From assembly GCA_034716535.1 (NCBI GenBank), contig JAYEJW010000683.1, forward strand, positions 1 through 19,502: DNA of 19,502 nt, given 5' to 3'. The first letter of the stretch is position 1. Each line of letters opens with the position of its first letter. The notes under the pieces were generated by a model. That model worked only from the letters and a program-made list of their open reading frames with translations, made no database searches and was not told the origin of the DNA. A program made the position numbers and the translations under genes. Below, piece by piece: positions 14,332 to 19,502 of the stretch. This DNA comes from JAYEJW01 sp034716535 (lineage in GTDB: Bacteria > Pseudomonadota > Gammaproteobacteria > Chromatiales > Chromatiaceae).

Positions 14332-17300
14332 ATGAAGCCGAGACGATCCCGTCTTTTCTTGATTTGTCTGACGTGGCTCCTGGCGGGCCTTGTGTCGAGC
14401 GCCTGGGCCGAAGTCGGGCGAGTCATGTATCAAGCCCAGGGGAACTACCTCATTGTGGAGTTCCTGGACGACGACCTTGTGCACCTGGAGTACGGCAGTG
14501 GCACGGGACCGGACACAGCCGAGCCGCTTGCGGTGACCCCGATGATCGCCAAGACGGATTATTCGGGTCCCAGCGCCTTGACTGACGACGGTAACGGGGT
14601 GATCGAGACACCGGACCTGCGCCTGACCGTGGACCTCAGCAACCTGTTCGTCACCCTGGTCGACAAGACCAAAAACAACCTGCAGCTGACAACCATCGCC
14701 CCCGTCGGCCTGGGGCAAGACCCCAAGGGGCTCGAGGCGACCTATTCAGGTGAGCTCGACGTATACGGCCTCGGGCAACAGTTCGTCGACCCCGGGCAGA
14801 GCGACATCGACTGGGAGGACCGCGTGCGCGAGGGCGGCGAGTTCGGCAACCTGATGGCCGGATTCAACGGCGGGGCAAACGGCAACACCCAGATTCCCAT
14901 TCTCTTCGCTGTCAAGGGCGCCAGCTTCGACAACTACGCCCTGTTTCTCGACAATCAGTACAAACACCGCTGGGACTTCAACGGCGACTCCAAGTGGAAA
15001 GTGGACACCTTCGGCGGTCCCCTGCGCTTCTACCTCATGACCGGTCCGGACCTGCCCGATCTGCGTGCGGACTACATGGAGCTGGTAGGGCATCCGCTGG
15101 TGCCGCCGAAGAAGATGTTCGGCCTGTGGGTCTCGGAGTACGGCTATGACGACTGGGGTGAGCTGGACGCCAAGCTCGCCGGCCTCCTGGACAACGACTT
15201 CCCCCTGGACGGGTTCGTACTGGACCTGCAGTGGTTCGGCGGCATCCAGTCGGGCTCCGAGCAAACCCAGATGGGCTCTCTGACCTGGGACGAAACCAGG
15301 TTTCCGGACCCTGCCGGGAAGATTGGCGAGCTTAACGACCAGTTCGGCGTGGGCACCATGCTCATCGAGGAGGCCTACGTCGGAAAGGCCCTACCGGAGC
15401 ACACCGACTTGGCGGGTCGCGGTTGCCTGGCGACCAACTGCTCCGACGGACAGCCGGCCTACATCGACGTCAATCCCTGGTGGGGCAAGGGCGGCATGAT
15501 CGACTACACGAACGACGCCTGCGCGGACTACTGGCACGACACCAAGCGCCAGCCCCTGATTCAGGACGGCGTCATCGGCCACTGGACGGACCTGGGCGAG
15601 CCCGAGATGTACAAGTCGGACTCCTGCTACGCCGACGGCACCCACAAGGACATCCACAACCTCTTCAATTTCGAGTGGCTCCAGGGGATCAACCGCGGTT
15701 ATGGGCGCGGTCAGAGCCAGCAACGGCCGTTCATGATGTCGCGCTCCGGGGCCGCCGGTATCCAACGGCTCGGGGCCGCCATGTGGTCCGGCGACATCGG
15801 CGCCCGGCTGAGCAGCCTTGCCGCGCACGCCGCCAACCAGATGCACATGTCCTTCTCCGGAATGGACTACTACGGCGGCGATATCGGTGGGTTCCACCGC
15901 AATCTGGATGGCGACCTGGACGAGATGTACACCCGCTGGTACGCCTACGGTATGTTGTTCGACATCCCGGGGCGGCCCCACACGGAGAACCTGTGCAATT
16001 GCAAGGAGACCGCACCGGACCGCATCGGCGACCTTCAGAGCAACCTGCACAACACGCGGCTGCGCTATGAGCTTATCCCCTACTTCTACACGCTGGCTCA
16101 CCGGGCACATCGCTTCGGCGAGCCGGTGATGCCGCCGCCGGTCTTCTACTACCAAGCCGATGATCAGTTGCGGCACATGGGCGATCAAAAACTGATCGGC
16201 CGGGATCTCCTGGCCGCCGTCTCCACCACCTACGGCGAGGAACAGCGAGACGTCTATCTTCCCGATGGGGTCTGGTACGACTGGTACAGCCACCGACGCC
16301 TGGAAAGCAATGGGGGACGCACGACGACCGCGCCCCTTTTCCGGAGCGGGCGCTTCAGTCTCCCACTCTACGCCCGCGCGGGCGCGGTTATCCCCGTCCA
16401 GTTCGTCGACGAGGACACCCGCAACGCGGTAGGCAAGCGCGGCGACGGCAGCATCCGGGACGAGCTGATGGCCAAGGTGTTTGCCGGCTCCACACCGAGC
16501 GAGTTCACCCTCTTCGAGGACGACGGCCGGACCACCGCCTATCAGGGCGCTGCGGTGCGTGAGACGCGCATTGCCCAGCACCAAGACGGCGAACAGGTCG
16601 TTGTCACGGTTGGCGAGGCACAGGGAACCTATGCCGGCGCCCCGGATGCCCGCAACAGGGTGATCGCCCTGGTGGCGGCCCTCGGCAACGCCCAAGCCAG
16701 TGCACGGGACGTCACATTGGACGGTCAGCCGCTGGCCGAGCAGGCAACGCAGGACGCCTTCGCGGGCGCAGACGCGGGCTGGTTCAACGACACGGCGGCG
16801 GGGACCATCTGGCTCAAGTCCGGCGTCGGTCCCGTGGCGAGTGCCAGGGAGTTCGTTGTGACGTTGGAGCCGAGCTCCTGCACCAGCCAATTCAGCTCCA
16901 TCTCCCTCCCGGGCGAAGAGAATGGATGGGACCCCGCAGACCCATCCCGTAGCCTCCAGTGCACGGACGCCAATGTCTGGACGGGACAGGTGCGGATGTG
17001 TGGCGGCGGCTTCAAGTTCGCCGCGGACGGCGCCTGGGTCCGGAACTGGGGAGCGGACGGCAACCAGGACGGACCCAACTTCGCCCCGCTTGCAGAAACG
17101 GGAATCTTCGCTGTGACCTTCGACGAGAACAATCCGGCGAATCCGCTCTTCCAGCTTATCGACGGCGCCCCGGGCCTGTGCGGCGTTTCGGCGAGCTTCG
17201 TCTGTGAGAACGGGCACACCACTTGGGGCACCAGCGCCTACGTGGTGGGCAACGTGCCGGAGCTCGGAAGCTGGAACACGGACGCGGCCGCGAAGCTGGA

Positions 17301-17493
17301 CCCGAACGGCCCCTATCCCACCTGGACCGGCCGCATCGAGCAGCTACCGCCGAGCACGCCCGTCGAATGGAAATGCATCAAGCGCCTGGAGGCCGGCGAG
17401 CACCCGCCGGTCGTGCAATGGCAAAGCGGTGAGAACAACGCGTTCACTACCCCCGCCGCCGGCCATGCAGGGACACAGGTCGGAAGCTTCTGA
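14332..17493 (+). CDS. Exported GH31 alpha-glucosidase/transglucosidase with C-terminal CBM20
   Basis: The product has 1053 residues. Residues 1-26 are a signal peptide ending SSAWA-E. An N-terminal beta-sandwich (about 30-240) leads into the GH31 (beta/alpha)8 barrel (about 255-600). The catalytic nucleophile is Asp420 in GHWTDLGEPE and the acid/base is Asp488 in AMWSGDIG, 68 residues apart as in other GH31 enzymes. MSRSGAAGIQR (about 468-478) is the substrate-pocket segment. C-terminal beta domains follow to about 840. Then comes a SusE/SusF-like module (about 852-945, with FKFAADGAWVRNWGADG) and a textbook CBM20 starch-binding domain (about 954-1050: CENGHTTWG, YVVGNVPELGSWN, VEWKCIKR, WQSGENNAFTTP). 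It should act on starch- or glycogen-type alpha-glucans in the periplasm or outside; hydrolase versus transglycosylase cannot be told apart by eye. It stands alone, with no amylase or transporter genes beside it. Confidence 0.92.
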   Translation: MKPRRSRLFLICLTWLLAGLVSSAWAEVGRVMYQAQGNYLIVEFLDDDLVHLEYGSGTGPDTAEPLAVTPMIAKTDYSGPSALTDDGNGVIETPDLRLTVDLSNLFVTLVDKTKNNLQLTTIAPVGLGQDPKGLEATYSGELDVYGLGQQFVDPGQSDIDWEDRVREGGEFGNLMAGFNGGANGNTQIPILFAVKGASFDNYALFLDNQYKHRWDFNGDSKWKVDTFGGPLRFYLMTGPDLPDLRADYMELVGHPLVPPKKMFGLWVSEYGYDDWGELDAKLAGLLDNDFPLDGFVLDLQWFGGIQSGSEQTQMGSLTWDETRFPDPAGKIGELNDQFGVGTMLIEEAYVGKALPEHTDLAGRGCLATNCSDGQPAYIDVNPWWGKGGMIDYTNDACADYWHDTKRQPLIQDGVIGHWTDLGEPEMYKSDSCYADGTHKDIHNLFNFEWLQGINRGYGRGQSQQRPFMMSRSGAAGIQRLGAAMWSGDIGARLSSLAAHAANQMHMSFSGMDYYGGDIGGFHRNLDGDLDEMYTRWYAYGMLFDIPGRPHTENLCNCKETAPDRIGDLQSNLHNTRLRYELIPYFYTLAHRAHRFGEPVMPPPVFYYQADDQLRHMGDQKLIGRDLLAAVSTTYGEEQRDVYLPDGVWYDWYSHRRLESNGGRTTTAPLFRSGRFSLPLYARAGAVIPVQFVDEDTRNAVGKRGDGSIRDELMAKVFAGSTPSEFTLFEDDGRTTAYQGAAVRETRIAQHQDGEQVVVTVGEAQGTYAGAPDARNRVIALVAALGNAQASARDVTLDGQPLAEQATQDAFAGADAGWFNDTAAGTIWLKSGVGPVASAREFVVTLEPSSCTSQFSSISLPGEENGWDPADPSRSLQCTDANVWTGQVRMCGGGFKFAADGAWVRNWGADGNQDGPNFAPLAETGIFAVTFDENNPANPLFQLIDGAPGLCGVSASFVCENGHTTWGTSAYVVGNVPELGSWNTDAAAKLDPNGPYPTWTGRIEQLPPSTPVEWKCIKRLEAGEHPPVVQWQSGENNAFTTPAAGHAGTQVGSF

Positions 17494-17583
17494 GAATCGC
17501 CCGTTGCGACAGGGAGGTCGCGACGGCTTCGAGTTCAGTTACACTCCTTGGCGGTCTGAATGAGTCTTGGAGGGGGCGGCCCA

Positions 17584-17988
17584 ATGTACAAAGGCGGTTG
17601 TCTGTGCGGTGCGGTGCGGTTCGAGATCAGCGGGGGAATCCGCAATATCATTTACTGTCACTGCTCCCAGTGCCGAAAGGCACAAGGCAGCGCCTCTGCG
17701 ACCAACGGAATCGTGGCCGCCTCGGATTTCGAGATTGTCTCGGGTGCGGACAATCTGACCGGTTACGAGTCTACGCCGGGCCAAACCAAGTACTTCTGCA
17801 AGACCTGTGGCTCGCCGATCATGAGCAAGAACAAGGCGCTGCCCGACCAGGTGCGGATCCGCTTGGGGACCATCGAATCCGACATCCTCGAGCGACCGCA
17901 GGCGCATATCTTCGTGAGCTCCAAGGCAAACTGGGAGGAGATCACCGGAGCTCTGCCCAAATACGACGCGTACGAGCCAAATCGGTAG
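17584..17988 (+). CDS. GFA-family (CENP-V/GFA) zinc protein
   Basis: The product has 134 residues, the normal size of the GFA (glutathione-dependent formaldehyde-activating/CENP-V) fold. Zinc ligands are complete: Cys6-x-Cys8 in GGCLCGAVRF, Cys25-x-Cys27-x2-Cys30 in YCHCSQCRKAQG, and Cys72-x2-Cys75 in FCKTCGSPI. Annotations as an S-(hydroxymethyl)glutathione synthase are common for this fold, but the activity is doubtful for most members, so I name only the family. I start at ATG 17584 (MYKGGCLCG), the family-like start, preceded by GGAGG; ATG 17560 would add eight Gly-rich residues without a ribosome-binding site. It ends in TAG and is followed at once by a strong stem-loop. Confidence 0.88.
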   Translation: MYKGGCLCGAVRFEISGGIRNIIYCHCSQCRKAQGSASATNGIVAASDFEIVSGADNLTGYESTPGQTKYFCKTCGSPIMSKNKALPDQVRIRLGTIESDILERPQAHIFVSSKANWEEITGALPKYDAYEPNR

Positions 17989-17990
17989 GT

Positions 17991-18029
17991 CGTGCACCGC
18001 GTGCAGGGCCTGGGACCCTAAGGTGCACG
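17991..18029 (+). terminator. Stem-loop just after the GFA gene
   Basis: CGTGCACC (17991-17998) and GGTGCACG (18022-18029) form a perfect 8-bp stem, with an inner AGGG/CCCT pairing. It begins two bases after the stop codon. It probably protects or ends the transcript. No T-run follows (AAAA begins at 18037), so it is not a canonical intrinsic terminator. Confidence 0.4.
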
Positions 18030-18230
18030 CAGTGTCAAAAGGTACCCGGCCGCGGGCGACCGGCGCAACCCTTGAGCCTAGAACCTGCCGCTTCCCGGTT
18101 GATCTCTCCCGGCTATTCAAGCCAGCGCAGGAAACTGGCAAACTATGAAGGTGCCGAGAGGTCCCTAAGCAGCGACGCCTCGATCACGCCCAGAACACAA
18201 TGCCAACGACGAGGGAGGCCCGGACACCTC

Positions 18231-19502
18231 ATGACTGATTCCGTCAAGTACCTGCTCGGCGAGCAGGACATCCCCAAGACCTGGTACAACATCAACGCCG
18301 ATCTGCCTGAGCCCTTGCCCCCCGTGCTCCACCCGGGCACCAATCAGCCCATTACCCCCGATGATCTCGCCATCCTCTTCCCGCGCGCTGTCATCGAGCA
18401 GGAGATGAGCCCCGTACGAGAGATCGAGATTCCCGAGCCTGTGCGCGACGTCCTGCGCCAATGGCGTCCGTCCCCGCTCTTTCGGGCACGGCGTCTGGAA
18501 ACGGCGCTCGATACCCCGGCGAAGATCTACTACAAGTACGAGGGCGTGAGCCCCCCTGGCAGCCACAAGGCCAACACCGCCATCGCCCAGGCCTTCTACA
18601 ACAAGCAGGAGGGGGTCAAGCGCATCACTACCGAGACCGGCGCCGGCCAGTGGGGATCGTCCCTGGCGCTCGCGGGCGCCATGTTCGGGCTCGACATCGA
18701 CGTCTACATGGTCAGGGTGAGCTTCAACCAGAAACCCTATCGACGCGCATTCATGGAGACCTTCGGCGCTACCTGCATCGCCAGTCCCAGCGACACCACC
18801 CAATCGGGCCGCGCAGTATTGGCCGAACACCCCGACAGCAGCGGCAGCCTCGGCATCGCCATCAGCGAGGCAGTGGAAATGGCCGCCCAGCGCGACGATA
18901 CCCGTTACGCGCTGGGCAGCGTGCTGAACCACGTGCTGCTGCACCAGACGGTAATTGGGCTCGAGGCGCAGAAACAGATGGAGATGGCGGACGACTATCC
19001 GGACATGATCATCGGCTGCACGGGCGGCGGCAGCAACTTCGCCGGCATTGCCTTCCCGTTTCTGGGCGAGCGCCTGCGCAATGGCAAAGACGTCGAGCTC
19101 ATCGCGGTGGAGCCCTCTGCCTGCCCGACCCTGACCAAGGGCAAGTTCGCCTACGATTTCGGCGACACCGCCCACCTCACTCCGCTGGTGAAGATGTTCA
19201 CCCTTGGTTCCGGTTTCGTGCCGCCCGGCTTCCATGCCGGCGGCCTGCGCTATCACGGTATGGCGCCCCAAATCAGCCATCTCACGGCCTTGGGGCTCAT
19301 AAATCCACGCTCCTATAACCAGCTCGAGTGCTTCGCCGCGGGCGTCCAATTCGCCAAGGCGGAGGGCATCGTGCCGGCGCCTGAGGCGAACCACGCGGTC
19401 AAGGCCGCCATTCACGAGGCGGAGAAGTGCCGTGAGTCCGGTGAGACCAAGACCATCCTGTTCAACCTTAGCGGACACGGACACTTCGACATGCAGGCCT
19501 AC
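18231..19502 (+). CDS. trpB: Tryptophan synthase beta chain-like protein, TrpB2 type (3' end outside window)
   Basis: The first 424 codons are open to the window edge, nearly the full length of about 450. Tryptophan synthase beta condenses indole with serine using PLP. Landmarks: MTDSVKYLLGEQDIPKTWYN, the typical TrpB2 opening; YKYEGVSPPGSHKAN with the PLP Lys113; TETGAGQWGSS, which carries the TrpB2 GAGQWG version of the loop; and CTGGGSN (263-269), the PLP-phosphate loop. NLSGHGHFD follows near the end of the visible part. Length, the N-terminal extension and the FHAGGLRYHG region point to TrpB2, the deep-branching paralogue that usually works without TrpA, rather than TrpB1. ATG 18231 has GGGAGG about twelve bases upstream. 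No trpA is visible upstream; the downstream neighbour lies outside. Confidence 0.92.
   Translation, partial: MTDSVKYLLGEQDIPKTWYNINADLPEPLPPVLHPGTNQPITPDDLAILFPRAVIEQEMSPVREIEIPEPVRDVLRQWRPSPLFRARRLETALDTPAKIYYKYEGVSPPGSHKANTAIAQAFYNKQEGVKRITTETGAGQWGSSLALAGAMFGLDIDVYMVRVSFNQKPYRRAFMETFGATCIASPSDTTQSGRAVLAEHPDSSGSLGIAISEAVEMAAQRDDTRYALGSVLNHVLLHQTVIGLEAQKQMEMADDYPDMIIGCTGGGSNFAGIAFPFLGERLRNGKDVELIAVEPSACPTLTKGKFAYDFGDTAHLTPLVKMFTLGSGFVPPGFHAGGLRYHGMAPQISHLTALGLINPRSYNQLECFAAGVQFAKAEGIVPAPEANHAVKAAIHEAEKCRESGETKTILFNLSGHGHFDMQAY

Noticed and set aside
15391..17217. Long open frame (608 codons) on the minus strand inside the GH31 gene
   Set aside because: It is an antisense shadow of a GC-rich gene, made of Val/Gly/Ala/Arg-rich sequence with no motif. 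The plus-strand frame holds the catalytic and CBM20 signatures.
17989..18230. Tryptophan attenuator or T-box ahead of trpB
   Set aside because: No short leader frame with consecutive Trp codons, no T-box motif and no terminator/antiterminator pair were found.
18165..19484. Long minus-strand open frame (439 codons) at the right end
   Set aside because: It is a shadow of the TrpB2 gene, which has no stop inside the window and reads correctly on the plus strand.
1..19502. CRISPR array, tRNA, rRNA or insertion sequence with transposase
   Set aside because: No regularly spaced direct repeats, cloverleaf with conserved arms, rRNA-like sequence or transposase frame was recognised on either strand.

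Overview
The window is a GC-rich bacterial chromosome segment with the gene content and sequence style of a gammaproteobacterium, possibly a Chromatiales-like lineage. That assignment is inferred from protein similarity recalled from memory and was not computed. No tRNA, rRNA, CRISPR array, integrase or transposase gene was found.

Layout, left to right. Positions 1-79 may hold the tail of an upstream gene. uppP (undecaprenyl-diphosphatase, +) is convergent with metY (O-acetylhomoserine sulfhydrylase, -). metY carries an in-frame amber codon at codon 52, where the family has a conserved tyrosine. A GTAG-headed REP palindrome lies between the two genes. An inverted pair of the same REP family (a REPIN) lies upstream of metY, next to a leader that can fold in two exclusive ways. 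Positions 2635-5513 hold four minus-strand genes that look AT-richer than the flanks. They encode a membrane-anchored protein, a small exported four-cysteine protein, a periplasmic ClpP-like serine protease homologue and an exported protein with its own terminator. The last of these has a consensus -10 and a leader of about 255 nt full of hairpins. Positions 5922-9317 encode an RND efflux permease without an adaptor or outer-membrane channel gene in view.

Divergent from the RND gene is a pentapeptide-repeat protein whose ribosome-binding region contains a run of twelve G. It converges on parC (topoisomerase IV subunit A), with the stop codons five bases apart. After a 590-base gene-free stretch with hairpins, promoter-like boxes and a dispersed palindrome come a conserved hypothetical protein, an exported GH31 alpha-glucosidase with a C-terminal CBM20 starch-binding domain, a GFA-family zinc protein, and the start of a TrpB2-type tryptophan synthase beta chain that runs off the right edge.

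Most genes are single functional units of cell-wall, amino-acid, topology and polysaccharide metabolism rather than one pathway. The most accessory-looking part is the 2.6-5.8 kb cluster of exported proteins. The most unusual single-base events are the metY amber codon and the G12 tract in front of the pentapeptide gene.
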